From Sporolactobacillus sp. Y61 (GTDB taxonomy: Bacteria > Bacillota > Bacilli > Bacillales > Sporolactobacillaceae), in the NCBI RefSeq assembly GCF_040529185.1, contig NZ_CP159510.1, positions 3,038,001 through 3,102,000 on the forward strand: 64,000 nucleotides of DNA. Direction: 5' to 3'. Both the position numbers and the translations under genes were made by a program. Within the stretch, counting starts at the first letter, position 1; each line of letters begins with the position of its first letter. Positions 9,690-19,599 of the stretch are shown piece after piece. The notes below the pieces were generated by a model. It saw only the letters and a list, made by a program, of their open reading frames with translations. It had not been told where the DNA came from and did not search any database.

Positions 9690-11105
9690 CTATTGCTCAA
9701 GTTTTTTGCGTTTGACTTCCCCATTCTCGCAGCTGAAAAGTGTCGGTTGATCCTCAATAACCGTATGCAAGTGAACCGGCCGGCCCCAGAGCTGAACAAG
9801 ATATTTAAGGACGCCTTCCATATCACGAACATCCAGTTCTATCCCTTCGTATCGGTGGTACAGAAGAAGTTCCCCATTTTCATGGTAGTCTCCGTCTTCT
9901 ACCACAATATACGGGAATCCCCCGTTGACGCGCATGGAGACAAGCTGATCACGGATATTTCGCCAGTCTTTATCCGTGATGGTGTAATTATCACCCTTTC
10001 TTTCAAAGAGAAAGAGATCTTCCCGTCCCGCCAGCTCTTTGGATAAATAATTGCGGATAAAAGACTGATCGGATTCAAGTTCACGGACTTCAAAAAGTTT
10101 CTCGCGTCCGGATCCCTCTGTAACCCCCATTTCTCTCATCTTCTCATCGGGATGGTTATAGTGCTCCTCAATGTCTTCAAAGATTTTCAGGCCAAGATAA
10201 TAGGGATTGAGACCTCTCTGAGACGGCTGCACAACCTGGGCATTCAGTTTGGCAAATTCGACCGTTTCGTCGGATGTCAGATCAAGTTCGCGCATGATCC
10301 GGACATGCCAGTAAGAGGCCCACCCTTCGTTCATCACCTTAGTCTCAAGCTGCGGCCAGAAGTACAGCATCTCCTCACGCAACATGGTCAGTATATCCCG
10401 CTGCCAGTCTTCAAGAATCCTGCTGTATTCCTCAATGAAGAAAAGCAGATCCTTCTCCGGACGCTTCGGAAATTTGGCTTTCTCTTCTTCTTTCGGCACG
10501 TCCTCCGGTTCATCCAGGTTTAACAGATCCTGGTAGGCGGACAGTGGGCGGCGCCTTTTCTTAACCGGCTTCCCCGGTTTATTATCCAGCCAGTCGCCCT
10601 TCCTGATAATCCGCGGATCCACGTGCTCCTGAATGGCAAGGACCGCATCAATGAATTTTTCCACCTTTTTTCTGCCATAGGTCTCTTCATAGTGGTGAAT
10701 CCGTTCGGCTGTCGCACTCATGCTCTCAACCATATCTCGGCGTGTATTGATAAACCGCACATTGTTTTTGAAAAAATCGCAGTGAGCCAGAACATGGGCG
10801 ACAATCATTTTGTTCTGGATCAGGCTGTTCGTATTCAGCAGAAAGGCATAACACGGATCAGAATTGATCACCAGCTCATAGATTTTGCTCAGGCCAAGGT
10901 CATATTGCATCTTCATTTTGTAAAACTGCTTGCCGAAGCTCCAGTGGGAAAAGCGGGCAGGCATGCCATACGCCCCGAATGTATAGATAATTTCTGCGGG
11001 ACAGACTTCGTAGCGCATCTGATAAAAATCAAGTCCGAATCCTTCTGCGATTTCAGTAATTTCGTCAATGGAACGCTCAAGCGCTTTAAGGTCTCCTGTA
11101 TTCAT
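9690..11105 (-). CDS. spoVR: SpoVR family protein
   Basis: SpoVR/YcgB proteins are linked to spore cortex formation in B. subtilis and to stress in enterobacteria. Their biochemical activity is unknown. The conserved N-terminal region is unmistakable ([60 protein letters not shown]), and AHCDFF carries the conserved histidine. The open frame runs to 11225, through a terminator hairpin, so the far start is wrong. The ATG at 11105 gives 471 aa, close to the ~468 aa of B. subtilis SpoVR, with AGAGGG upstream. An ATG at 11144 overlaps the candidate sigma-E -10. In many genomes this gene partners prkA and yhbH, which lie 17-21 kb away here. Confidence 0.9.
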   Translation of the reverse strand: MNTGDLKALERSIDEITEIAEGFGLDFYQMRYEVCPAEIIYTFGAYGMPARFSHWSFGKQFYKMKMQYDLGLSKIYELVINSDPCYAFLLNTNSLIQNKMIVAHVLAHCDFFKNNVRFINTRRDMVESMSATAERIHHYEETYGRKKVEKFIDAVLAIQEHVDPRIIRKGDWLDNKPGKPVKKRRRPLSAYQDLLNLDEPEDVPKEEEKAKFPKRPEKDLLFFIEEYSRILEDWQRDILTMLREEMLYFWPQLETKVMNEGWASYWHVRIMRELDLTSDETVEFAKLNAQVVQPSQRGLNPYYLGLKIFEDIEEHYNHPDEKMREMGVTEGSGREKLFEVRELESDQSFIRNYLSKELAGREDLFLFERKGDNYTITDKDWRNIRDQLVSMRVNGGFPYIVVEDGDYHENGELLLYHRYEGIELDVRDMEGVLKYLVQLWGRPVHLHTVIEDQPTLFSCENGEVKRKKLEQ

Positions 11106-11142
11106 CAGGCGCAGCACCCTCTCAGGCAAATAGTCTTGCTTC

Positions 11143-11172
11143 ATTCTATGAACGACCTGTAGCAGAATATAC
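11143..11172 (-). promoter_or_regulatory. Candidate sigma-E promoter of spoVR
   Basis: On the minus strand GTATATT is followed after 15 bases by CATAGAAT. This resembles the sporulation sigma-E consensus (KMATATT, 14-15 bases, CATACAMT) with one mismatch in each element. Transcription would start near 11133, just upstream of the chosen ATG at 11105. Known mother-cell expression of spoVR in B. subtilis fits. Confidence 0.45.
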
Positions 11173-11201
11173 CGAACCCGGCGTCCACACTGAACGATAC
11201 C

Positions 11202-11239
11202 TGAAAGAAAAAGCCGCAGAATCAATTATTTTCTGCGGC
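11202..11239 (-). terminator. Rho-independent terminator of the moxR operon
   Basis: A perfect 9-bp stem, GCCGCAGAA (11213-11221) with TTCTGCGGC (11231-11239), is followed on the minus strand by TTTTTCTTTC. It ends the leftward moxR / DUF58 / transglutaminase operon and insulates spoVR. Confidence 0.85.
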
Positions 11240-11256
11240 AAGAATTATATTCTTAT

Positions 11257-13542
11257 TTACGTTTTTTGCTTCAGGAGGAACAGCTTTCGAAGTACCCGGC
11301 GGAACAGGCGGCTGATCCGGGGCTGCTCGCCAGCAGGCAGATCGGCCCGTCCAGAGTAAATCAGTTGTTCATAATACCCGGCCAGCTGCTTCATGTCATG
11401 GCCGGAAAGGATCCGGTCAACCATGGTCGAAAACTCATAGACAGTCTGTGAATCTGCTCGACGAAACCCCTTGATCCGAAGCAGCCGGGACAGATTTTCA
11501 AAAGCCTGACAGAATGTCGTTCCATCCCGGACAATCATCTTCTTCTGCTTCCGTAAATAGTAAGCCGCCATCCATTTTCTGCGGGTCAGAATCAGATAAA
11601 CAAGGCCCGCCGCAAGCAGTATGCCACCGGCTGCAAGAGCAACCGGAAAGAATGGAAACCGGTTTTGATCCCCGGCTTTTGCCTGCACATTCGCCCCGTC
11701 TTTTTTCTCCTGTTGCGGCGTGTTCTGATGACTTTGCGCCGGCTTCTTTTGCTGCTGCGCCGGATTCTGCTGATTTTGCGCCCCGGATGCGGACTCAGAT
11801 TGTCCGTTCTCCTGAGCCTGCGTCCCGCTTCCTGTTGCAGAATGAACAAATTGATTCGGATTATTAAAAGACGGCGTTGCCTCAAAAGTGACCCAGCCGC
11901 TGCCCGGAAAGTAGACTTCGGCCCACGAGTGGGCATTGGCATTCGTTATTTCATAGGCAGAGGTCAGCTGTGACTTGCCTCCGATCATGTTCGCATTCTC
12001 CTGCCCGGTGTATTCACCCGTTGTGAACCCCTTGACCCAGCGTGCGGGAATGCCGGCTGAACGCAGAAGCACGACGAGAGAAGTTGAAAAATTGTCGCAA
12101 TAGCCGATCTTGGATTCAAAAAGAAACTGGTCGACATAATCCTGATTCTGCGACGGCCGTGGCACACGATCGATGGAATACGTGAAGCGGGAAGATCTGA
12201 GATAGTCGACAATATGACGGACCTGATCATAGCGGTTAGATTCACCCGAGGTCAGCTTCGTCCCCAGTTCTCTCACGCGGGAAGGCAGACGTTCAGGCAG
12301 CTGGAGATAGGTCTTTCGGATATTTTCCGGATCTTGACTGCCTGCGGACTCAGCGGTCACCTGCCTGAGCCGGTCTATTCGAAATGTCGGTTCCAGATAG
12401 TTGATCTGCTCTGTACGCGCCCGTGTTTCCTCACTCGTCAGAATCTGACCTGAAAGCGGAGCGAGCTTCAGCCTTCTTCCCGGTACCCGAATATCGCTCA
12501 GCTGGCCGGTATAGGGCAGAACAGCAGGACTGTTACTGGAAAAGGTGATTCTGGCCGATTCCTTTGACGTTCCGGTATTTTCTTCAAAAAGAGTCATTGC
12601 GTCGGATACATCTGAAAAATGAATCAGTGGAACATAATAGGGATGATTATCCGCCCAGCCTTTGCCGGTATAGGTCTCTTTTGAAGACACACGCCAGTAA
12701 TTTCCTGTTCCGGTCACATAAGCTGTGAAAAGCGGGGTATCATCCATAGAAAGTGATCCGCCGAGCGCCGTATCGTCCGCATCATATCCGATCCTCTGTC
12801 CATTTGAAAAAAAGGCGCCGTTCTGGTTCATATTGCCGAATCCGATATGCTGAAGATATCGGGCGGGGCCGTTCCACTGAGCCTCGGCTTTTGGCGCAAG
12901 TATGCCAAGCAGGAGGACCCCTGCCGCAGCAGCTGAAACCGTCATAACCCATGCTTTGAAAGAGGCTTTCGATCCCGTCCCGCTGCTTTTCAGTTCAACC
13001 CATTTGCTGATACCCAGAATGACCAGACCCAGGACTGTGACAAGGATCATGTCCGGGGTCGCATCATAGAACGTAAACGTATCGACAACAGAAAGTGCAA
13101 CAGCAGCCAGAAAGAGGAACAGAAAGATATGTCCGTTTCTCAGCCAGTACCGGACCGTAAAGCAGATCAGCCAGACCATGACAAAGAATAAGAACGCACT
13201 AAACAAATCGGACAAAATGAACAGCTGACCATTCCAGACCAGGGCCGCATTATGAACAATATCTCCTGCGGCGTCACGGATCCAGCTTAAAGCAAAAAGC
13301 GGTGTAGCATTGAAGAAATAAAAATGAACGCTGAAAAAAATCATACCCGCGCCGGCTGCCAAATAGATCCAGCCGGGAAGGCGAAAATAGAGAAGGAGCA
13401 TCAGGCCCGCAATAAAAGTAAAAAGCAGCGTCTCCGACCGGAGAATCGTCAGGACAGTCACTGGCTTCACACACAGCCAGAGAATGACTGCAGCCAGTAT
13501 ATATATCACAGTCTGAGACCATTTTTTTGACGAATCAGCCAT
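11257..13542 (-). CDS. Membrane transglutaminase-like protein (TgpA/DUF3488 family)
   Basis: A 761-aa membrane protein. Roughly residues 10-230 form several transmembrane helices (DUF3488/TgpA_N). Then comes an extracytoplasmic domain with a transglutaminase core: the Cys in KIGYCDNFSTSLV, the His in NANAHSWAEVYF and an acidic residue in GWVTFEATPSF. A Gln/Ser/Ala-rich linker, one more transmembrane helix (FFPVALAAGGILLAAGLVYL) and a DUF4129-like cytoplasmic tail follow. This matches B. subtilis YebA and the TgpA family. Its frame overlaps the DUF58 gene by 8 bp. Such triads (MoxR, DUF58, TgpA) are widespread, and their substrate is unknown. Confidence 0.88.
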   Translation of the reverse strand: MADSSKKWSQTVIYILAAVILWLCVKPVTVLTILRSETLLFTFIAGLMLLLYFRLPGWIYLAAGAGMIFFSVHFYFFNATPLFALSWIRDAAGDIVHNAALVWNGQLFILSDLFSAFLFFVMVWLICFTVRYWLRNGHIFLFLFLAAVALSVVDTFTFYDATPDMILVTVLGLVILGISKWVELKSSGTGSKASFKAWVMTVSAAAAGVLLLGILAPKAEAQWNGPARYLQHIGFGNMNQNGAFFSNGQRIGYDADDTALGGSLSMDDTPLFTAYVTGTGNYWRVSSKETYTGKGWADNHPYYVPLIHFSDVSDAMTLFEENTGTSKESARITFSSNSPAVLPYTGQLSDIRVPGRRLKLAPLSGQILTSEETRARTEQINYLEPTFRIDRLRQVTAESAGSQDPENIRKTYLQLPERLPSRVRELGTKLTSGESNRYDQVRHIVDYLRSSRFTYSIDRVPRPSQNQDYVDQFLFESKIGYCDNFSTSLVVLLRSAGIPARWVKGFTTGEYTGQENANMIGGKSQLTSAYEITNANAHSWAEVYFPGSGWVTFEATPSFNNPNQFVHSATGSGTQAQENGQSESASGAQNQQNPAQQQKKPAQSHQNTPQQEKKDGANVQAKAGDQNRFPFFPVALAAGGILLAAGLVYLILTRRKWMAAYYLRKQKKMIVRDGTTFCQAFENLSRLLRIKGFRRADSQTVYEFSTMVDRILSGHDMKQLAGYYEQLIYSGRADLPAGEQPRISRLFRRVLRKLFLLKQKT

Positions 13543-14731
13543 TTTTATCCCTCGCTTGAATCAGACTGTCAAAATGATCATGTGCCACAACAAAAAGAGA
13601 AAGATAAGGGGAAGCAAACCGGCCAATATCAGCGTCTCCCGGCCGATCGGTGACAAGAAAAAGGGCCTGACGCTGTTTTTTTGCCCGGGCAAACTCAATA
13701 AGGGCAGCCGCCAGGGCCGGATCCGTACTGACTGCAAAACCGGCAACTTTGCTATTCACGGCAAGCTGTACATCTTCTGTTCGCAGAGCATCCTGCCGGG
13801 TCAGACCGGCGAGCAGTCTCCCTGCTTCCTGCATCCCCTTTTTTACATCACCCCGTAAATAGGCCGGTGCCTGACGATTACTGCAGGCCAGCCGCACGGT
13901 GTATCCTGCCGACAGCAGCATTTTCACAAACGATGCAGTGAAAGAAATACTGCGTTCAAACACCGGACCGGAATCATGGTCTTTGACCACAAGAACGATG
14001 GAGGCGTGCCGTTCCAGATCGCGATCAAATTGCTTACTTACCAGCCGACCGCTGCGCGCGGTTGATTTCCAGTCAAGCCAGGATATCCTGTCATTGGGCT
14101 GATAGGCCCTTATGCCACTGAATTGGGACAGATCGATGTCCTGTGAGGTAAACCTGGGGTCAACGTTTCCCATCCTTCGGTCATTCAGCCGGATCTGACT
14201 GATTTTTGGAAAAACAAGAACAGACTGAGGACAGGGCAGAATCAGTTTCCGTTTAAAAAAGCCAAGGGGATCTTCAATATTCACCTGCACAGTAGAAAAC
14301 CGGTGCGCTCCGCGTCTGATCTCAGGAATGGCATAGTGAACGGTTACGCTTTTCCCAGACCAGAACGACGCGCTGGTGTGAACCTTTACCGACCCACTTT
14401 CCTCTGAATCATCAGGCCCGTCCGTAACAGACAGCAGGATAAAGGGAAAAGCGTGTGTTCTGCTTAGAATCAGATCGATCTTCAGCGTGTCACCGGCATG
14501 CAGCTGCTGATTTTGAAAAGTTCTGACCGGATGGATCAACTGACGTGGATAGAACATCAGTAACGTGATATACAGAGCGATGGGTAAAAACACATAAAAG
14601 AGAAACCAGCTGATAAAGCTCCCCTGAGCCAGGGCAAAAGCAAACATCAGACCGAGGACGAAAAGCACGGTACCATAATGTAACCAGACGCTGTGCGTTA
14701 AACGGTGAAAGAACGTGTGAAGAGGCGTCAT
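13535..14731 (-). CDS. DUF58 domain protein (YeaD type)
   Basis: A 398-aa protein with two N-terminal transmembrane segments (about residues 15-60), a beta-rich middle and the DUF58 signature: SGIRAYQPNDRISWLDWKST then ARSGRLVSKQFDRD. The C-terminus resembles a von Willebrand A-like fold. It overlaps the MoxR ATPase stop by 4 bp and the transglutaminase by 8 bp, showing translational coupling. The family pairs with MoxR ATPases as a presumed client or adaptor. The mechanism is not established. Confidence 0.88.
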   Translation of the reverse strand: MTPLHTFFHRLTHSVWLHYGTVLFVLGLMFAFALAQGSFISWFLFYVFLPIALYITLLMFYPRQLIHPVRTFQNQQLHAGDTLKIDLILSRTHAFPFILLSVTDGPDDSEESGSVKVHTSASFWSGKSVTVHYAIPEIRRGAHRFSTVQVNIEDPLGFFKRKLILPCPQSVLVFPKISQIRLNDRRMGNVDPRFTSQDIDLSQFSGIRAYQPNDRISWLDWKSTARSGRLVSKQFDRDLERHASIVLVVKDHDSGPVFERSISFTASFVKMLLSAGYTVRLACSNRQAPAYLRGDVKKGMQEAGRLLAGLTRQDALRTEDVQLAVNSKVAGFAVSTDPALAAALIEFARAKKQRQALFLVTDRPGDADIGRFASPYLSLFVVAHDHFDSLIQARDKNG

Positions 14732-15693
14732 TTAACCGATTTCTTATCCCGCACCGGTACTTTCACATGATCCAGGATCTCGTGCATGGCCGTCTCTGCC
14801 GTCAGACTGGAATAAGCCGCTTCCGGTTTCATCACCAGCCGGTGACTGAGCACATAGGGGGCGACCGCTTTGACATCATCCGGAACGACAAAATCACGCT
14901 GCTCGATAAAAGCACGGGCACGGATAGCGCTGATCATACTGAGCGTCCCCCGCGGACTCACGCCAAGATAAATCATGGGATGATTTCTCGTCGCCGTAAT
15001 AATATCCAGCAGATAATTTTTAATCCCGTCCGAGACATAAACCTGCTGCGCTTCACGGCGCATCTCCAGAATATCTTCTACTGAAAGAACGGGACGGAGA
15101 TCCTCAAGCGGATCTTTACCCGACATCCGGTTGAGAAGTTCAAGTTCATTTTCTCTCGACGGATAACCAAGAGAAAGTTTAAGCAGGAAACGGTCAAGCT
15201 GTGCCTCCGGAAGAGAATAGGTGCCCTCATATTCAATCGGATTTTGCGTCGCCATAACAAAAAACAGCTCAGGCAACTGGCGGGTCACACCGTCTACTGT
15301 GATCCGGCCTTCCGCCATCCCTTCAAGCAGTGCTGACTGGGTTTTCGGTGACGTCCGGTTAATTTCGTCTGCAAGGATAATGTTGCCCATCAGCGGACCC
15401 GGACGAAATTCGAATTCACCGCTCTTCTGATTATATATGGAAAGTCCCGTGATATCTGAAGGAAGAAGATCAGGGGTAAACTGAATTCTCTTGAACTTCG
15501 CTCCGATTGAGCGGGCCATGGCACGGACCAGCCTGGTTTTCCCGACACCGGGAATATCTTCGATCAGAACATGTCCGCCCGCAAGCATCGCCAGAGTAAT
15601 CAGTTTCACTGCTGTATGTTTTCCGATCACAACCGTCTCGACATTTTTTATCATTTCTGAAATCAGATCATGTGCATCAGAATTTTGGTTCAT
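14728..15693 (-). CDS. MoxR family AAA+ ATPase
   Basis: Chaperone-like AAA+ ATPase of 321 aa. Walker A is IPGVGKTRLV, Walker B is NIILADEINR, and sensor 1 is FFVMATQNP. The lid domain contains VSPRGTLSMISAIRARAF, which is typical of MoxR. It is the first gene of the MoxR / DUF58 / transglutaminase operon and is expected to act on the products of the two coupled genes. The start ATG has a weak ribosome site (GGGGAAACGCC). Confidence 0.92.
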   Translation of the reverse strand: MNQNSDAHDLISEMIKNVETVVIGKHTAVKLITLAMLAGGHVLIEDIPGVGKTRLVRAMARSIGAKFKRIQFTPDLLPSDITGLSIYNQKSGEFEFRPGPLMGNIILADEINRTSPKTQSALLEGMAEGRITVDGVTRQLPELFFVMATQNPIEYEGTYSLPEAQLDRFLLKLSLGYPSRENELELLNRMSGKDPLEDLRPVLSVEDILEMRREAQQVYVSDGIKNYLLDIITATRNHPMIYLGVSPRGTLSMISAIRARAFIEQRDFVVPDDVKAVAPYVLSHRLVMKPEAAYSSLTAETAMHEILDHVKVPVRDKKSVK

Positions 15694-15743
15694 GGCGTTT
15701 CCCCGTTTCTCAATATGTTCTGACTATTTCAACCAATAGATTA

Positions 15744-15773
15744 ATTGTACAAAATTACCGTGTCCATTTCCAA
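15744..15773 (-). promoter_or_regulatory. Candidate sigma-A promoter of the moxR operon
   Basis: On the minus strand a good -10 (TACAAT, 15749-15744) is preceded at 17-18 bases by a weak -35 (TTGGAA or TGGAAA). It lies about 50 bp upstream of the MoxR ATG, in the right orientation. Confidence 0.4.
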
Positions 15774-15818
15774 CAATCGGTTTTCCCGTCATGATGTTGT
15801 CACTTTTTATGACAAAAA

Positions 15819-15859
15819 GAATAAAAAAAAAAAAGATCATGAAACCTTTCGCATGATCT
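15819..15859 (-). terminator. Terminator of hemAT
   Basis: Stem AGATCATG (15834-15841) / CATGATCT (15852-15859), followed on the minus strand by a T-tract of about 12 bases. It ends leftward transcription from the aerotaxis receptor gene. Confidence 0.85.
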
Positions 15860-15934
15860 CCCTGTTTTAAGTCTGATTTTGATTATTAAACAGTCAGAAG
15901 GTCAGGAAATCACCCTGGATTTCGGAGTGACCCA

Positions 15935-17230
15935 TCACAGCTTCTGCATCAGCTGATCCGCCGACTGGTTCAACGATTCCGATCGGCCGGCCAGCTGCTC
16001 TGCCAGATGAACGAGTTCATCAACATGCTTACCGATGCCTTCAGACAGGAGGCTGGTGGTATCAACAAACTGGATCATGTCCTGAAGCTTCTGCCTGGTT
16101 TCTCCGGATTGTTTCATGCCGTTCTCGATGGTGAGGGTCGTTTGCTTCAGGGAACGGATGACCCGTTCAGTAACATGGGTTGAGTGCTCCGTTCTATCCG
16201 ATATGTCGATCATCGCCTGATGGGTTTCCTCAGCGACATTTTTCACTTCATCCGCTATGACGTGGAATCCCTTGCCCTTTTCTCCTGCTCTTGCGGCTTC
16301 AATCGCCGAATTCAGGGCCAGAATGTGGGTCTGTTCCGAGATGTTTTTAACAAGCAGCGAAACCCGGCTGATTTCCTGGCCGGACGTTTCGAGTACATGC
16401 ACCATATTTCCCAGATTTCTCACAGACTCACCGGCCTTTCCGACCTGTTTAAAGAGATGCTCCAGCCGGTTCCTGCCGTCAGATGCTTTCAGCCGGGCAC
16501 GGCGGCCCTCCTGAATACTCTTGAGGACGGATTTTCTGACCGACTGAAAATGATCCTGCAGATTTTTTACTGTTTCCAGAGTATTGCCGGACAGCTTATT
16601 CAAATCACTGCTGACACCTGTAATAGCTGCTTTGAGATCGTCTTTTCCCACTTCGTATTCCTGTCTGAGCTGTTGTTCGTATTCCCTGTCATAAGCTTCA
16701 AGGACGAGCTGCTGTTCAAAACTGATCATTTTATTGAGTGCATGGATCATGCGCCGGGTAGCAGATGGATCCTTTGTGATCGTATAAATCAGATCGGTCA
16801 GACTTCTCTGCAGATTCTGGAACGTCCCCATATAATAAGCGGGTTTCAGACCAATCCGATAGTGGATCTGCCCGACCTGATACCGGCGTTCAATAAAGGC
16901 ATCATCGATCGTTCCTGAGAAAAACTCCATCACATGAACGGACAGGGTCTGACTCAAGTGCTCAATCGAACTGTATCGATCAATAATCTGTTTTAACGGT
17001 TCAATATGATAGAAGCTGGCATAAAAGTTTCGCGCCATCTCTTTAATGTCCTTCTCAGCAAAAGGACGGATTGCTTTCAGAAACTGCAGGTCCTCAGCCG
17101 TCATATCCAGCATATTCAGCTTATCACGTACCGATTGATCCTGCACCTGGATCCTGACGCTTTCCTTTTTGGCTTCACTCCGCCAGTCGCTTTCAATCTG
17201 TCTTTTTCGAAAACGCATTTCTCTCAACAT
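15935..17230 (-). CDS. hemAT: HemAT-like globin-coupled aerotaxis transducer
   Basis: Soluble oxygen-sensing chemoreceptor. Residues ~25-180 form a globin-sensor domain: [38 protein letters not shown] and [16 protein letters not shown]. With the start at 17230 the proximal His is residue 123, the same number as in B. subtilis HemAT. The C-terminal half is a methyl-accepting signalling domain with the hairpin tip [20 protein letters not shown]. The frame is open to an ATG at 17257 without a ribosome site. AAGGAG sits only two bases from the 17230 ATG and five from an in-frame TTG at 17227, so the exact start is uncertain by a codon. It signals to CheA/CheW encoded elsewhere. Confidence 0.9.
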   Translation of the reverse strand: MLREMRFRKRQIESDWRSEAKKESVRIQVQDQSVRDKLNMLDMTAEDLQFLKAIRPFAEKDIKEMARNFYASFYHIEPLKQIIDRYSSIEHLSQTLSVHVMEFFSGTIDDAFIERRYQVGQIHYRIGLKPAYYMGTFQNLQRSLTDLIYTITKDPSATRRMIHALNKMISFEQQLVLEAYDREYEQQLRQEYEVGKDDLKAAITGVSSDLNKLSGNTLETVKNLQDHFQSVRKSVLKSIQEGRRARLKASDGRNRLEHLFKQVGKAGESVRNLGNMVHVLETSGQEISRVSLLVKNISEQTHILALNSAIEAARAGEKGKGFHVIADEVKNVAEETHQAMIDISDRTEHSTHVTERVIRSLKQTTLTIENGMKQSGETRQKLQDMIQFVDTTSLLSEGIGKHVDELVHLAEQLAGRSESLNQSADQLMQKL

Positions 17231-17362
17231 CTCTCCTTCTTCACTCTTGCAGAGCATAATAGCAGTTAATTACAGTCTATCCCGTTATCTGCTTTTATCG
17301 GGGAGTCAGAAAGCGTTTTTCCTGTGACAGAAGTGCGACAATTTCCGGTGTTCCGATATTGT

Positions 17363-19225
17363 TTATGAAATCTCACCGCCACCGGTCATCATATAGCGCT
17401 GGAAATCTCCGCATGAAAGCGGCCGGCTGTAATAAAAACCCTGGATCGCACGACAGCGGCACTGCTCGACGGCATGGAGCTGTTCTTCATTTTCAATACC
17501 CTCGGCAATGACTTCAATTAAGAGGTGTTCCGCCAGATCAACAATGGCAGCCACAATCGCTTTATCCCGCTTATTTTGCGCGATATCCGTCACAAATGAA
17601 CGATCAATCTTAATACGATCGACCGGCAGATGCTTCAGATAGCTGAGTGAACTGTAACCTGTCCCGAAGTCATCCACACTGACTTTAATCCCCATATCTT
17701 TGATTTCACGAAGCATCCGGGCTGAATGTCTGAAATCCTCCGCCATCATGGATTCGGTGATTTCGAGGATCAGATACTGAGGTTCCAGTCCGTTTGCCTG
17801 AAGCACGTGCCGGATGTATTCAGGAAGCTGGTCATCATGGAACTGGCTGAAAGAGAGATTGACCGAGACAGGGATTTTGCAACTGCCGGCATCCTGCCAG
17901 GCTTTCATCTGTCTGCAGGCTTCCTGAATGACCCAGTTCCCTATTTCACGGATCTGCCCGGTCTCTTCTGCGACGGGAATAAACCCGTTCGGAGAAACGA
18001 GTCCGCATTGAGGATGGCTCCATCGGATCAGGGCTTCTGTTCCAATAACCTTCCGATCCCCTGATCGGATCTGAGGCTGATAATAGAGAAGAAACTGATT
18101 CTTATGTAACGCGCTGTGCAGGTCATTTTCAATCCCCACCTTCTGAAGCTGACGGTTATGCAGTTCATTATTGTAAAAGAAAAAGCCGGTTTTCCCCTGT
18201 TTTGCTTCTCTCAATGCGGCTTCCGCACTCGTTCGAAGATGCAGATCATTTTCTCCGTCTCGCGGGTAGCAGGCAATGCCGACACTGACGGTAGCGAAGA
18301 TTTTCCGTCCTTTTATCATATATGCCTGACCGGAAATGGCGACCATCCGGGAAGCCAGTGCAGCCAGCGTTTCACGGCTGAGATCATCGCGCAAGAGTAC
18401 GCAAAACTCATCACTGTTGATCCGGAACAGCTTCGTGTCATAGGACTTAATAGCCTGCTGCAGACGCCGGGCGGCTGTCTGAAGAAAGAGATCGCCGCAA
18501 TGACGGCCGTATACTTCATTCACCATCTTGAATCGATCAATATTGATGGTAAACAGAGCGCACGTCCTGCTGTTTCTGCGCGCCGAATCAAGGGTTATAC
18601 GGATGGCCTCATCTGCACTTCTGCGGTTTGGAAGACCGGTCAGTGTATCATGATAGGCCTTATAGCGCATGGCTTTTTCTTTCTGATTTTCCGCTTCTCT
18701 TACGTACGCCTGATAGGCTTCAATGACCAGCTGCTGTTCAAAACTCATCATTTTATCCATAGAAGTTAAAATCTGTGTCAGCTGAAACACGGTTTTCCAT
18801 TTTCGGAAGGCAGCCTCTGCCGTCAGATGTCTCAGGTGAGAGAGACAGGCAAGATAGTAAGAGGGAGTCATTTTATGAGCAAAAAGGATAGACGCTTTCC
18901 TTCTGCATATTTGCACAACCGATCGATCGATCTGCCCGCTGAAAACGAAGATCAGCTGGTCATAGAATAATTGTTTCAGGATTTTTGACGCACCGGGCTC
19001 CTCCCGACTCTTAAGTTCCGGAAACGCCTCAATCATCCTCATGAAGTCATCCATTATTTGACCGAAACAGACCTTCATTCCCGGCTGTGCCCATTTCAGT
19101 ATTCTAAGATCAAGAGCAGTCAGCCCGATCAATTTTATCTGTACTTGTAACCGTTCATCATCAGTATCGATGTGTACGTCCACTTTTTTCAGTTCACTTT
19201 TCCATCTTTCCATTGCCTTCTTCAT
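17363..19225 (-). CDS. Globin-like sensor with degenerate GGDEF and intact EAL domain
   Basis: A 620-aa three-domain protein. Residues ~25-170 align with the globin sensor of the neighbouring HemAT. The linker DKMMSFEQQLVIEAY nearly equals HemAT's [15 protein letters not shown]. The His segment (RRKASILFAHKMTP) is shorter, and His117 is out of register with the haem ligand. The GGDEF domain (~190-345) has NSDEF at 270-274 in place of GGDEF, so diguanylate cyclase activity is doubtful. The EAL domain (~365-615) keeps TEALIRW, LEITESMM, DDFGTGYSS, KIDRSF and EGIE. Prediction: a c-di-GMP phosphodiesterase regulated by the N-terminal domain. It is followed by hemAT in the same direction. Confidence 0.85.
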   Translation of the reverse strand: MKKAMERWKSELKKVDVHIDTDDERLQVQIKLIGLTALDLRILKWAQPGMKVCFGQIMDDFMRMIEAFPELKSREEPGASKILKQLFYDQLIFVFSGQIDRSVVQICRRKASILFAHKMTPSYYLACLSHLRHLTAEAAFRKWKTVFQLTQILTSMDKMMSFEQQLVIEAYQAYVREAENQKEKAMRYKAYHDTLTGLPNRRSADEAIRITLDSARRNSRTCALFTINIDRFKMVNEVYGRHCGDLFLQTAARRLQQAIKSYDTKLFRINSDEFCVLLRDDLSRETLAALASRMVAISGQAYMIKGRKIFATVSVGIACYPRDGENDLHLRTSAEAALREAKQGKTGFFFYNNELHNRQLQKVGIENDLHSALHKNQFLLYYQPQIRSGDRKVIGTEALIRWSHPQCGLVSPNGFIPVAEETGQIREIGNWVIQEACRQMKAWQDAGSCKIPVSVNLSFSQFHDDQLPEYIRHVLQANGLEPQYLILEITESMMAEDFRHSARMLREIKDMGIKVSVDDFGTGYSSLSYLKHLPVDRIKIDRSFVTDIAQNKRDKAIVAAIVDLAEHLLIEVIAEGIENEEQLHAVEQCRCRAIQGFYYSRPLSCGDFQRYMMTGGGEIS

Positions 19226-19341
19226 GCTGCCACCTGCTTGTCTGTCGTCATGGATTGACTGTGGTTAAACACACACACACATTTTTATTATCGTCGCCTG
19301 AGAATCAATTGTTTACATCTGTGGTAAATTCATCTCCGGCA

Positions 19342-19370
19342 TTGACGGATACCCGGTTTCATGCTAAAAT
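19342..19370 (+). promoter_or_regulatory. Sigma-A promoter of metE
   Basis: TTGACG (19342-19347), 17 bases, TAAAAT (19365-19370). Start of transcription is expected near 19377, about 15 bases before the S-box aptamer. Confidence 0.75.
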
Positions 19371-19391
19371 TTCTGTAAACTTAAAAAGAAA

Positions 19392-19508
19392 CTCTTATTT
19401 AGAGCGGCGGAGGGACTGGCCCAATGAAGCCCGGCAACCTTTCAATCTTTTATGAAAAAGGTGCCAATTCCAGCAAAACTTCGAACATGAAGTTTTGAGA
19501 AATAAGAG
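19392..19508 (+). promoter_or_regulatory. SAM-I (S-box) riboswitch aptamer
   Basis: Classic S-box aptamer. P1 is a perfect 9-bp helix, CTCTTATTT (19392-19400) with AAATAAGAG (19500-19508). Conserved internal elements are AGAGCGGCGGAGGGACTGGC at 19401-19420, then CCAATGAAGCCCGGCAACC and GGTGCCAATTCCAGC. It precedes metE and an intrinsic terminator, so S-adenosylmethionine should stop transcription. AGAGG at 19505-19509 can pair with CCTCT at 19529-19533 as antiterminator. Confidence 0.97.
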
Positions 19509-19525
19509 GGTGCTGATGAACGTTT

Positions 19526-19557
19526 AAGCCTCTCTGGTTCAGAGAGGCTTTTAATTT
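19526..19557 (+). terminator. S-box expression-platform terminator
   Basis: Stem AAGCCTCTCT (19526-19535) / AGAGAGGCTT (19541-19550) followed by TTAATTTT. It is the SAM-dependent terminator between the aptamer and metE. Confidence 0.92.
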
Positions 19558-19599
19558 TGCACCTTGAGAGAAAAAACGAAGAAACGGGAGGATGAGAGC

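Noticed and set aside
11106..11225. N-terminal extension of spoVR
   Set aside because: It would start inside the moxR-operon terminator and make the protein 40 residues longer than the family norm.
19270..19281. AC dinucleotide run
   Set aside because: Only about six units, common by chance; no evidence of function.
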